64,000 nt of DNA, from positions 186,001-250,000 of the forward strand of contig CALSMJ010000001.1 of NCBI GenBank assembly GCA_943787425.1. The letters run 5' to 3'. Origin of the DNA: an uncultured Pseudomonadales bacterium. GTDB taxonomy: Bacteria > Pseudomonadota > Gammaproteobacteria > Pseudomonadales > Azotimanducaceae. Positions 56,003-64,000 of this stretch are shown one piece after another (position 1 is the stretch's first letter; each line of letters begins with the position of its first letter). The notes beneath the pieces are model-generated. The model was not told where the DNA came from. It ran no database searches and worked only from the letters and a program-made list of their open reading frames with translations. The position numbers and the translations under genes were made by a program.

Positions 56003-56737
56003 TCAGGCGCCTTCGGCAGACTGATTGGGCGTCTGAGCCTTCAAAAATTGCCGAACCCGTTCGGCAGTCGCCGCACCAGAGCGCTTCCAATCTGTAACCA
56101 GCTCGGCGTTCGGCGCCAACGCGGCAATATCACGCGAAACCGATTCGGGGTGGTAAAGATCTTGTCCCATCAACACCAAAAGCGGGTGATCACATTGCGC
56201 AACCTCGGCTCTGGACGCGCTGAACACAAAGTCGGTGTCGTAGAGATTGGACCGGAAAGACGACAGCGTCTGATCGGTCAACGTTGGGTCTAATCGCTTC
56301 TGATCGATCGCCCAACCATCAAACATTTCATAAAAAGCGGCTTGATTCTGATCAAGGCCAATGGATTGCTGAATCACCGCCGCGGCCACGCGCGATGGCG
56401 CTGCTCGCATCAAGCTAAAGCTGAAAGCGCCGCCAATACAACCGCCTAGAAGATGACACCGATCAACCTGCAAGTGATCTAACAATTTTAAGTGATCCGC
56501 GGTGTAGGTAACCCAGTTGTCTGCGGCGGTAATCGGGGCATGAGAAGTGCCCGCATTTCTTTGATCCATCGCGATGACTTTGAAGTCTCGCTGCAGCGCC
56601 TCGATTGGATTCCAAGGCCCGTGTTCCCAGAAATCAATGGCTGAGCGCATGCCGCCCGGCGCAAACAACAGCACCGGAAATCCTTCGCCATAAACCTCAT
56701 AATGCAGGTCAACGTCTTGGTCTTGAAATTGGGCCAT
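56003..56737 (-). CDS. Alpha/beta hydrolase with Cys at the nucleophile position
   Basis: A 244-residue single-domain protein. The oxyanion-hole strand is LLFAPGGM and the nucleophile elbow is LLGGC100IGG, so Cys replaces the usual Ser. D193 (MGQDLYH) is the likely acid. The usual catalytic His near residue 220 is not apparent (TDWKRSGAA); H196 is the nearest. It could be a thiol-type hydrolase like dienelactone hydrolase or a non-catalytic relative. AAGGAG lies before the ATG. Next upstream gene on the same strand is the MaoC-like protein. Confidence 0.8.
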   Translation of the reverse strand: MAQFQDQDVDLHYEVYGEGFPVLLFAPGGMRSAIDFWEHGPWNPIEALQRDFKVIAMDQRNAGTSHAPITAADNWVTYTADHLKLLDHLQVDRCHLLGGCIGGAFSFSLMRAAPSRVAAAVIQQSIGLDQNQAAFYEMFDGWAIDQKRLDPTLTDQTLSSFRSNLYDTDFVFSASRAEVAQCDHPLLVLMGQDLYHPESVSRDIAALAPNAELVTDWKRSGAATAERVRQFLKAQTPNQSAEGA

Positions 56738-56885
56738 TTTGACTCCTTACGCCTCGCGGTTGAATGGTCTGAATGGATCTGGATGGGTTCTAAGCACTAC
56801 AAGTGAGTTGTTAGGCCGGCGCACCGCACGCGTCAGACGGCCTTTTCGGCTTACGCGCGCGCTTTACCCTACAACAACTTGCCGC

Positions 56886-57677
56886 CTAGATGCCAACGCG
56901 TCGCCGAGCTAAGGTGTGAATCCGAACCTCGGTTGCAACTTTTTCGCCCTTGATGAGCCCTGCCGCGCTTCGGTCCGGCAGCACACCAACCCAAACCGAT
57001 TCATCCCAAAAAATCGGTCGCCTAAAATAAATCGTAACGTCCATTTGATCGATCCCCTTATCCCACAGTGCGGCGGTAATGAAGTGCACGCCCTGCCCAC
57101 CGCCAATAATCGGCGCACGGAATCCACCCGCACGAGCGGCCTCAACGTCGTAGTGAATGGCATTGCCTTCACTGCTATAAGCGGCTGTCGCCTCCGGTGT
57201 TAATGCATAACGGGCAATCGGTTGCAGCGCACCCGTATCCGTAAGAATCGGTGCTGCCTGCTCGCCGGCGCCGCGCGTCCCGACCAGCTTGGGATTGGGC
57301 TTAAGCGATTCGCGCGAAACCGACAGCACCGGCGTGCCGTCCGGCAAGGTAATCTCAACCGTTGTTCGAATTCGACGCCCCCTGGGCACCGGTCGGACCC
57401 ACTGTATTTGCCCGGTTAAAGCAAGGTCTTCATCCAAGGGAATCGGTCGATGCTGAACCAGTTCGGTCAGCATATTGACGTTTCCTTCGGCCGAGATGCC
57501 GGACTCTGCACCGGCCTGAATACTCAAGCCAATAAAGAAAGCGGGATCACATAGGCCGCCGTAAAGACTGGGATCGATGCCAATCGCGCCCAGTTTTTCT
57601 GCCTGATATTGCCGCGTCACGGTAAAGGTTTTCGGGGTGATCTGTAAGCCAGCTTTCGGTTCCAGCCAATCCGGCAT
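56886..57677 (-). CDS. MaoC-like (hot-dog) dehydratase family protein
   Basis: A 263-residue double hot-dog protein. The second half has SSEGNAIHYDVEAARAGGFRAPIIGGGQG, the hydratase-2 segment (N172, H175, D177), although the usual G-D pair before N is replaced by E-G. It probably hydrates or dehydrates an acyl-CoA or related thioester. A strong AAGGAGG site precedes the ATG. It follows the symporter gene closely (17 bases). Confidence 0.82.
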   Translation of the reverse strand: MPDWLEPKAGLQITPKTFTVTRQYQAEKLGAIGIDPSLYGGLCDPAFFIGLSIQAGAESGISAEGNVNMLTELVQHRPIPLDEDLALTGQIQWVRPVPRGRRIRTTVEITLPDGTPVLSVSRESLKPNPKLVGTRGAGEQAAPILTDTGALQPIARYALTPEATAAYSSEGNAIHYDVEAARAGGFRAPIIGGGQGVHFITAALWDKGIDQMDVTIYFRRPIFWDESVWVGVLPDRSAAGLIKGEKVATEVRIHTLARRRVGI

Positions 57678-57694
57678 CGGTGCCTCCTTGTGAT

Positions 57695-59152
57695 CTATTC
57701 AGGCGCTGGGCGCGCGAACAAGTTTAAATTCTCGGACGCACTGTGCTGGGTCAAAAGTGAAACCAGCACCAAAACCGGCATCCCAACCCCCCAGCCCAAA
57801 TAGGCAGCTGTATATCCGTAGGGCTCGCCGATCGCCATCCAAATCACCGCACTGCCGCCCCCGCAAACCATACTGGCAAAGGCGCCTGTGGCGGTCGTCC
57901 GGGGCCAAAACAACAATCCCAACATCGGAAAAAATAAACCCGCCGCGCCGAAGGTATAGGCATATAAAATAAGGTCTAAAACATTCGGCACTAAATACGC
58001 AAGGCCAATGGCGAGCCCACCTAAGACGATCGTTAAGATGCGTGCGCAGCGCAATAACTCAGCATCGCCGGCGTCAGGGCGCCACCACTTTTTATAAAAA
58101 TCATTCGTAAGAATGGCAACCGGCCCAATCAAACAAGAGTCTGCTGTGGACATCACAGCGGCAATGTACGCGGCGATCACGATTCCTGCGATGCCGGCCG
58201 GCAAAATCGTTAGGATCATCATCGGCGTCGCAAGCTCAGGATCACTCAGTTCCGGCATTAACATTCGAGCCAGCAGTCCCACAAACGTCGCGCTGATGGC
58301 AAACAATGGCCATTCAATTGGCACGCCTGTGATTAAAAAGGCCCTTTGTGCAACCGCCGCACTTCTTGCCGCGACAATGCGCTGCATCGCTGCAATCGAG
58401 ATGAACCAAACCGGGAAGACCGCTAAAAACCATCCAATGAGTTGCTTCGGCTCAAGCGCCATCCAATCCACCATGGATTGAGTTTCAGAATTCGCCTCAA
58501 AATGCGCAATCACAGCCCCCAAACCACCCACCTTAATCAGCCCAAGCGGCACCAACAACAGGACAATCCCTACAAAAAGGACCAGCATCTGAAAGACATC
58601 GGTATAGATCACCGCTTTGAGGCCGCCCATTACGGTGTAACCCAGAATCACGATGCCCGACACCGCAATCGCAAGACTTAAATCCATTGTCATGGTCACT
58701 TGTAATAACTTGCCGCCGGCAATGATCTGACCGCCGACAAAGGAAAACCAACTGAGCGCAATGACAAAGGCCGCCAACCGGCCCGTTTTCAGATCGAAGC
58801 GATCGCTAAACAAATCGCCCGTGGTTAAGCCTTGCGATTGTTCCGACCAAATTTTCAGTCGCGGCACCAGCAAAAACGACACCATGACGACACTCAGGCC
58901 AGAAATAGCAATCAGCCACGAGCCTGAAATACCCAAGGTAAACCCTAGGCCGCCCATCGCAATACTGAAGCCGCCGCCCAAATCCGTCGCGGCCGTTGAG
59001 GCGGTGGTTTGAACGAGCCCCATGTTGCGGTCGGCCGCCAGAAACGATCCCAATGCGCCTGCGCCGCGTGCCCGAACCATGATCCGCCATCCAATGAGCA
59101 GTAGCACAAGGAAGTAGGCGACAATCGCCAAACCATCCAAAAGACCTAACAT
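57695..59152 (-). CDS. Sodium:solute symporter (SSS) family
   Basis: A 485-residue permease with about 13 membrane helices. GGGFSIAMGGLGFTLGISGSW (TM2), FSFVGGQIIAGGKL and MSTADSCLIGP (TM8 Na+ site Ser/Thr region) are standard. It probably imports an organic acid or amino-acid-like compound with Na+. It runs into the MaoC-like gene, so the substrate may be processed by that protein. Confidence 0.88.
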   Translation of the reverse strand: MLGLLDGLAIVAYFLVLLLIGWRIMVRARGAGALGSFLAADRNMGLVQTTASTAATDLGGGFSIAMGGLGFTLGISGSWLIAISGLSVVMVSFLLVPRLKIWSEQSQGLTTGDLFSDRFDLKTGRLAAFVIALSWFSFVGGQIIAGGKLLQVTMTMDLSLAIAVSGIVILGYTVMGGLKAVIYTDVFQMLVLFVGIVLLLVPLGLIKVGGLGAVIAHFEANSETQSMVDWMALEPKQLIGWFLAVFPVWFISIAAMQRIVAARSAAVAQRAFLITGVPIEWPLFAISATFVGLLARMLMPELSDPELATPMMILTILPAGIAGIVIAAYIAAVMSTADSCLIGPVAILTNDFYKKWWRPDAGDAELLRCARILTIVLGGLAIGLAYLVPNVLDLILYAYTFGAAGLFFPMLGLLFWPRTTATGAFASMVCGGGSAVIWMAIGEPYGYTAAYLGWGVGMPVLVLVSLLTQHSASENLNLFARPAPE

Positions 59153-59216
59153 GACAGTATTAGCCCAGCGATTTTCAGCTGTTTGGGGTCGCGTCTCAAA
59201 ACACTCTGGATGGTCA

Positions 59217-59855
59217 TCACGACTCCGATGCGTCGGCTTGGCGATTGCCCCAGGATTCCCAAAAGGTGACCGCCGCCGCGGGCGCCCGGGCCGCCGGCTT
59301 CAAGGTGGCGTTTTTAGTATAGGCAGCTGGCAACATCACCGTTTGCGTGACCCCTTCCGGAATACTCAAAAGTTGTGCAACCTCGGCGGCACGGGCGTTC
59401 AACAGTGAGGTCCAGGTGGTTCCAATGCCCCTTCCGCGCAGCGCCAGCATCAACGACCAAGCAGCGGGCAAGATGGAGCCATAAAACCCGATTTGCCCGC
59501 CGATTTCTTCCGGCGGCTCGCCCACAGCACAAACCAAGATCATGCAGGGAATGTCATGCAAGCGGTCCATCAACGCTCGATGAGACGACTTCAGTGGCAC
59601 TCCGCGCTCGGCCATAAGCGTTGTGAGCGTTTCACAGTACAATGCCGCAATCGCAGCTTTCTTTTCCGCCTCAGTCAGAACTAGAAATCGCCAACCCTCA
59701 CCGATCAGCCCGGTTGGCGCCTGAACGGCAACATCGATGCACGCATAAAGGTCCGCCTGCTCAATCGGTCTATCAAAATCCAGGTTTCGACGAACCGACC
59801 GGGTAGTCTTTAAGTTGTGCTCAAAGAAAAGCACCTGCTCCATTGCGTCATCCAA
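59217..59855 (-). CDS. Nitroreductase family protein, second copy
   Basis: A 212-residue FMN enzyme. TTRSVRRNLDFDRPIEQADLYACIDVAVQAPTGLIGEGWRFLVLTE is the FMN-binding start; SILPAAWSLMLALRGRGIGTTWTS is the central helix. TTG at 59855 is supported by AGGGG six bases upstream; ATG at 59843 is possible. It precedes the symporter by 64 bases on the same strand. Confidence 0.88.
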   Translation of the reverse strand: MDDAMEQVLFFEHNLKTTRSVRRNLDFDRPIEQADLYACIDVAVQAPTGLIGEGWRFLVLTEAEKKAAIAALYCETLTTLMAERGVPLKSSHRALMDRLHDIPCMILVCAVGEPPEEIGGQIGFYGSILPAAWSLMLALRGRGIGTTWTSLLNARAAEVAQLLSIPEGVTQTVMLPAAYTKNATLKPAARAPAAAVTFWESWGNRQADASES

Positions 59856-59929
59856 ACTCGTTCCCCTTGATGCGCCTGCCCGAGGGCAATTGATGATTGA
59901 TTTGACTCGCCCACCCCTAAAAACCTGTT

Positions 59930-60686
59930 TTAAAAATCAAGCGGCTGCTGTAGATGCGTAAAAAAAATAAAGTCGCGGTGCTCGAGCAGGATCGGATCGT
60001 ACCCAGCCAACATCTGCCCAGGAATTTCGTAGGCAGCTCGCGAGGCGGCCTGCATCGGATTGACCTCATTCGGCAGCGGCGCAAGCAGGTTAGAAAAATA
60101 AGCCCAATAAAGATCGGCCGCCGTTAGTTGATCACCAACGAGGTAGCCTGTTGACCGCCCTGTCAGCGCATCCGCCAGGTCGCGTAAAAACGATTTGCGC
60201 GCTTTCAAGCATTGATTCTTGACGGCTTTCATCATAACCATAGGCTGAAAACATCGGGTTTGCCGCGCGCGTCTCAGGATTCATCTGACGCGCCCAGGTA
60301 TCAAAAATCAGATGCCGGGCGCACCAACCAAACCCTGCTTCTCCGGCGATCTCTTGAACCCAACCCGTAACTTGAATCCGGGCCGAGCGCGCTTCGGGCA
60401 ATAACGAGGGTCCACTGCCAAGACGCTCAGCCAGTTGCAACAACTCGAGTGCGCGCGTCATTGGGGCTTCTCCAGGATAGACTGCAATGGGCGCATTGCG
60501 ATGCCCGGTCCAGGCGACGAGCGCGTCGTTGGCGGCGGCCGGAATTTGAGGTACCGCCAGAAAGGGCACCTGGTGATGTCTGAACAGCGCTTTTGCCGAC
60601 TCACTCCAGGGTCCTGGCACCCCTGCATTAACAACGAGCGCTAAGCCGGTACCCGCTTGCGCTGCTTCAATCGAAACATAGTCCAT
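59930..60686 (-). pseudogene. Glutathione S-transferase family protein, frameshifted
   Basis: One gene of ~251 residues is split in two frames. The N-terminal part has a thioredoxin-like domain (GLALVVNAGVPGPWSESAKALFRHHQVPFLAV; AWTGHRNAPIAVY) and the start of the helical domain to MFSAYGYDES. The other frame continues AVKNQCLKARKSFLRDLADALTG, then GYLVGDQLTAADLYWAYFSNLLAPLP, a typical GST C-terminal domain. The span is 757 bases, 3x252+1, so one base is extra, probably at 60224-60236. It could be a real lesion or a sequencing error. Confidence 0.75.
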
Positions 60687-60785
60687 AACATTTTATCCTC
60701 GCAGGCCCTCTCAGACTCAGCATTGGATCCTAAAACCGAGCATCTCAAATCCGGAAAGCGACGCCTGCGGTTTAAATGACCTCGA

Positions 60786-60806
60786 CTGAATTTGTATCAA
60801 ATTCAG
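60786..60806. promoter_or_regulatory. Perfect 9-bp inverted repeat, candidate operator
   Basis: CTGAATTTG and CAAATTCAG are separated by TAT. It lies 100 bases upstream of the GST start and 117 bases after motB. Size and symmetry fit a TetR- or LysR-type dimer site. No regulator gene is adjacent. No T-run follows. Confidence 0.45.
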
Positions 60807-60922
60807 TACTCAACCGCAAAAGCCCGGGATTGCTCGGCTCAATTGTGTCGCATCGAGGTGCAACAGAGTGCGTTCGCAGCTAACCGGGACCCAGCGCGCA
60901 GGCGAGGCCCGTCGGCCGAGTT

Positions 60923-61864
60923 TTAGTTCAACTCAAGGACGGCTGCTTCATCACCGGAAGCCCGGAAATCGGCCGGCTCGATGCGCTCTGGCGGCCCATT
61001 GTTTACATCACCGTCGACCGAGGGCTGGGCGTCTGACTTAGTTGGGAGGTCTTCTCTGAGACCAATGGCGCGCTCTGTTGCCGCATTGAGCACAACAATA
61101 CTGATTCGGCGGTTGGTCGCGCTATAACGATCTTCCTTGTCATAAGGCACGGAATCGGCCAAGCCAACAACACGACCAAACTTCACATCCTCGGGTAGGC
61201 TCTGCGCTAATGCCCGCCGCGCCGCATTGGCTCGATCGGCCGAGAGTTCCCAATTGCTGTATTCACGCCGACCCGCGCTATAGGTGCGCGCATCGGTGTG
61301 ACCGGCAACACTCACGCGATTTGGAACCTGCGCGATCGTTGCGCCGAGGGTTTTGAGCATTAACTCAGCATATCCCTTAAGCGTTGGACTGCCGACATCG
61401 AACATAGGCCGGTCCTCATCATCAATCATCTCAATCCGTAGACCTTCGATGGTGATGTCCAGCTTCAACTGATCTTTATAATCTTTGAAGGCTTCGCTGG
61501 TTTCGATTTGTTCTTTTAACTTGAGCAAGAGTTCATCGAGCTCAATCACTTGATCAGAGTTTGCGGTCGCGACCTCTGATGGGTCTGGGTCAAATTCTGA
61601 CTCAGGCCTTGGTTCACCAGTGAAATTCAGGACCGAGCTATTTGTACCGCCTGAACTGACCATGGCGCTGGGGGAGGAAAAAAACCGAGACAACCCAATT
61701 TTCTTCGCGTCGCTCAAAGAGCCTAAGAGCCAAAGCATCAGAAAAAATGCCATCATTGCTGTCACAAAATCTGCGTAAGCTATTTTCCACGCGCCACCGT
61801 GATGCGCATGATCGCCCTTTTTAATGCGCTTGACGATAATGGTGGTCGGTTTAGAGGGTTCCAC
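60923..61864 (-). CDS. motB: Flagellar motor stator protein MotB
   Basis: A 313-residue protein with one N-terminal membrane helix (YADFVTAMMAFFLMLWLL) carrying the proton-binding D32, at E. coli numbering. A plug/linker rich in Ser, Asp and Glu follows, then an OmpA-like peptidoglycan-binding domain (VAGHTDARTYSAGRREYSNWELSADRANAARRAL). With MotA it forms the stator that drives the flagellum. Start is GTG, 9 bases after motA. Confidence 0.94.
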   Translation of the reverse strand: MEPSKPTTIIVKRIKKGDHAHHGGAWKIAYADFVTAMMAFFLMLWLLGSLSDAKKIGLSRFFSSPSAMVSSGGTNSSVLNFTGEPRPESEFDPDPSEVATANSDQVIELDELLLKLKEQIETSEAFKDYKDQLKLDITIEGLRIEMIDDEDRPMFDVGSPTLKGYAELMLKTLGATIAQVPNRVSVAGHTDARTYSAGRREYSNWELSADRANAARRALAQSLPEDVKFGRVVGLADSVPYDKEDRYSATNRRISIVVLNAATERAIGLREDLPTKSDAQPSVDGDVNNGPPERIEPADFRASGDEAAVLELN

Positions 61865-61873
61865 GCGCGCGGC

Positions 61874-62749
61874 TTAGCTTGATTTTTTAACAGAAGCTTT
61901 CACTTCTCGAATACGCTCATCCAGCTCGCCATAGCTGGGCCTGACCACTGAGGGTACCGTTTTACGTCCGAATTCCAGCGCCATATTGGGCTGATAACCC
62001 TGAATATCAGCAATGAGACAGGTTTTGATACAGATCAGATAGGCGCCATCTTCCTCAGCAATATTTTTTAACGCACTCGCAATCGGTCCAGCAAATCCAT
62101 AGGCCAATAAAACACCCACAAAGGTGCCAACCAACGCCGCGCCGACCTTCATCCCGAGCACTTCTGGCGGCTCAGAGATATAGCCCATCGTAATGACAAC
62201 GCCCATCACAGCCGCCACGATGCCAAATGCGGGCAAACCATCCGCCATCGTTTGCATGGCACCTGAGGGTTGCAGCGCTTCATGATGATGGGTATCGAGT
62301 TCGATATCCATCAGGGCTTCAATCTCATGAACATTGAGATTGCCCAGAATCTTGATTCGCAAAATATCGCAAACAAAATCCTTTACATGATGATTATGCA
62401 GGATCGCCGGAAACTGCTGCCAAATCTCACTATCTTCTGGTCGATCGACGTCATCCTCGAGCGCCAACATGCCGCTACGCCGACCTTTGTCAAACAATAA
62501 GTACAAAAAGCTGAACAACTCGAGATAATTTTCACCCTTAAACTTTGTGCCTTTCAGAACAAATTTAAAGTCCCGGCCAATGCCTTTGACCGTATCCACG
62601 CTGCTGCCGATCACCAACGCGAAAATGGCGCCGCCGGCAATAATCATCAACTCTGGGGGATGGTAAAGCTGCATTAGGAACCCGCCAGACAACACGTACC
62701 CGCCCAGGACACTGCCAATCACGCCGAACAGACCTATAAAAAACTTCAT
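61874..62749 (-). CDS. motA: Flagellar motor stator protein MotA
   Basis: A 291-residue inner-membrane protein with four helices. With ATG at 62749, the functional residues fall at E. coli positions: R90 and E98 in the cytoplasmic loop (FDKGRRSGMLALE), and P173 and P222 (DGLPAFG; FAGPIAS). That agreement decides the start over an upstream one 24 codons earlier. It pairs with MotB in a two-gene unit. No other flagellar genes are in the window. Confidence 0.95.
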   Translation of the reverse strand: MKFFIGLFGVIGSVLGGYVLSGGFLMQLYHPPELMIIAGGAIFALVIGSSVDTVKGIGRDFKFVLKGTKFKGENYLELFSFLYLLFDKGRRSGMLALEDDVDRPEDSEIWQQFPAILHNHHVKDFVCDILRIKILGNLNVHEIEALMDIELDTHHHEALQPSGAMQTMADGLPAFGIVAAVMGVVITMGYISEPPEVLGMKVGAALVGTFVGVLLAYGFAGPIASALKNIAEEDGAYLICIKTCLIADIQGYQPNMALEFGRKTVPSVVRPSYGELDERIREVKASVKKSS

Positions 62750-62982
62750 ACTGTCGCTACCAATTGCAATAGCACCTACTATAACCCCGCTCTGCCCTTG
62801 AGCACAGCCTCCTCCCAGCAATTTTGTTCGTTAAGATAATCGATTGGGCGGGGCCTAGGCCCCGATCGAGTTTGCATTGCAAGCGCCAATTCTGGATGTG
62901 AATCAGCGCGCCTGAGCAGACTTGCCCCTGCCTGGTTCAGGCTGACGCTCTGGCTTTAACCAACTTAGCCATACGCGACTCA

Positions 62983-63576
62983 CTATCGGCTGACTTGTTC
63001 GAGGGCCTTCACGGTCTCACGCCCAACCGATGCAGCGAGCGCATTGGGTATCAGCATCGACAAGACATACTGCGCGACTCGCCAACGTTTACCGTCGAAA
63101 ACAACCAGCCCGGAGCCTCGGCAGAGTCCCAGCTTTTCGTTGCTGAGCACTTCATCGAAGCCGTAAATTTCCGGATTTCCGGTCGGCACCAGATGTCTTG
63201 AAACGACCTCGTAACGCCAACCGCGACCTTCCGAGAAAGGTTTCGCCGCATAGGCTTGAAACTCGGTGATCGACCATCGCTCGCTCGCATCCGTGCCAAG
63301 AAATACGGCATCTTGCGTGTAGCGAGCAAAGTAATCTTCAGCATCAGACGCCGCTGCAGCCCGATGCAGGCCATCCAAAAGCACGTCAATCGCCGCAGTA
63401 TTGGCGTCATGCTGCACCGCCTGAGTTGTTGTTGAGGCGGGTTCAGCTGTCGCAGAAACAGGCATTAAAAACAGCGATAACACAATCATTAACAACCCGT
63501 ATCGGTCGTTCGAGCCGCGGTGAACGCCAACTAATTTTTTCTTGCGATAGATCTCCAACAGATTGATTTTCAACAT
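62983..63576 (-). CDS. Exported SnoaL-like (NTF2-fold) protein
   Basis: A 197-residue protein. A basic start (RKKK) and hydrophobic core (LLMIVLSLFLMPVSATA) suggest export with cleavage near 44. The rest resembles SnoaL_3 (PF13474): AAIDVLLDGLHRAAAASDAEDYFARYTQDAVFLGTDASERW, FSEGRGWRYEV and GSGLVVFDGKRWRVAQYVLSMLIPN. Function is unknown. An AGGA-type site lies upstream of the ATG. It is divergent from the gene at 63925. Confidence 0.75.
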   Translation of the reverse strand: MLKINLLEIYRKKKLVGVHRGSNDRYGLLMIVLSLFLMPVSATAEPASTTTQAVQHDANTAAIDVLLDGLHRAAAASDAEDYFARYTQDAVFLGTDASERWSITEFQAYAAKPFSEGRGWRYEVVSRHLVPTGNPEIYGFDEVLSNEKLGLCRGSGLVVFDGKRWRVAQYVLSMLIPNALAASVGRETVKALEQVSR

Positions 63577-63924
63577 TTAACTTTCCTAACATTTATCGTT
63601 ACGACGGCCCGCGTCATCAAACACTCAGTACCGCCTTTTGGCACACCTTGTTACGCCGGCTAGGCATTTCGCTGGCTGTTTTTTAGCCGCTCAGTCCCAC
63701 GACGGCTGCTTGCCCACTAACACCGCTTAATCATCGCGTAAACTCGACGCAAACAAGGCGGCTCAACTTGGGCGCATTCGATCGTGATTGATTATCCTAA
63801 CAGCACCCTAACGCGGTCCCGTCGTCGGAACAAAGTAAAAATTGCCGGGGCGGCATCAGGCCTTGGCCAAAACCGCCTTCTCTGCCATGCTTTGGCATCC
63901 TACATTCTGGATCCGGATAACACT
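63577..63924. other. Divergent intergenic region
   Basis: About 350 bases between the SnoaL-like gene and the deazaflavin-type reductase start. It must hold two divergent promoters. I see no strong repeat, hairpin or RNA gene in it. Confidence 0.4.
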
Positions 63925-64000
63925 ATGAGCGAATACCTACCTCCCAAAATTGACTGGGTGCGAGAACATGTTGAAGCCTACGAAGGCAGTGGCGGCACCA
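63925..64000 (+). CDS. Deazaflavin-type nitroreductase family protein, N-terminal fragment
   Basis: The window ends 25 codons into this gene. The sequence SEYLPPKIDWVREHVEAYEG followed by SGGT is characteristic of the start of Ddn-like F420-dependent reductases (PF04075). The catalytic core lies outside the window. The ATG lacks a strong ribosome site. It is a second member of the family besides 5309-5836. Confidence 0.65.
   Translation, partial: MSEYLPPKIDWVREHVEAYEGSGGT

Noticed and set aside
1..64000. Prophage, integrative element or transposon
   Set aside because: No integrase, transposase, terminal repeat or tRNA attachment site was seen; genes look like ordinary chromosomal catabolic content.

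Overview
The window reads as a chromosomal segment of a marine or aquatic gammaproteobacterium, probably from a metagenome or single-cell assembly. DbpA, a YbiT-type ABC-F protein, a RoxA/YcfD-type ribosomal oxygenase and enterobacterial-numbered MotA/MotB support Gammaproteobacteria. The high density of Rieske oxygenases, carotenoid oxygenases, phosphotransferases, sulfatase, nitroreductases and methylamine genes suggests an aerobic, flexible marine heterotroph. This placement is inference. I see no rRNA, tRNA, CRISPR array, transposase or integrase.

Layout. 1-6.3 kb: the tail of an S9 peptidase, a PF10118 protein, a styrene-oxide-isomerase-like membrane protein, two secreted unknowns (one built of 19-residue repeats), a type I sulfatase, a deazaflavin (F420)-type reductase and a SnoaL-like protein. 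6.4-9.2 kb: two Rieske oxygenase alpha subunits. 9.6-15.8 kb (+): a corrinoid methyltransferase operon with a non-pyrrolysine MttB-like protein, corrinoid protein, DUF1638, PF13769, methyl-THF methyltransferase and a RACo-type reductive activator. 15.7-24.7 kb (-), converging on it with overlapping ends: sarcosine oxidase soxBDAG (soxB frameshifted), a GlxA/GbdR-type AraC regulator and a dimethylglycine/sarcosine-dehydrogenase-like flavoprotein, followed by an MFS carrier and a class V aminotransferase.

Read together, 9.6-24.7 kb looks like a pathway stripping methyl groups from a quaternary amine such as glycine betaine. The first methyl would leave through the corrinoid system as methyl-THF. 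The next two would leave oxidatively through flavoproteins as methylene-THF, ending at glycine. The substrate is inferred.

28-35 kb: a carotenoid oxygenase, an APH-fold kinase, an F420-type LLM oxidoreductase, an ABM monooxygenase, a PhyH dioxygenase and an ACAD10/11-type acyl-CoA dehydrogenase. 35-41 kb: a Baeyer-Villiger-type monooxygenase, DbpA and an ABC-F protein. 41-45 kb: a tight trio of DUF3604 protein, parvulin isomerase and HupE/UreJ protein. 45-60.7 kb: two nitroreductases, a second carotenoid oxygenase, an amino-acid oxidase-like protein, an amidohydrolase, a short RoxA-like oxygenase, a CYP153-like P450, a second APH kinase, an SDR, an unusual Cys-type alpha/beta hydrolase, a MaoC-like hydratase, a Na+/solute symporter and a frameshifted GST. 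60.9-64 kb: motAB, a secreted SnoaL-like protein and the start of another deazaflavin-type reductase.

Two genes (soxB and the GST) each carry one extra base, so either recent decay or homopolymer sequencing error should be considered. All family names come from recognising motifs by eye; no database search was run.
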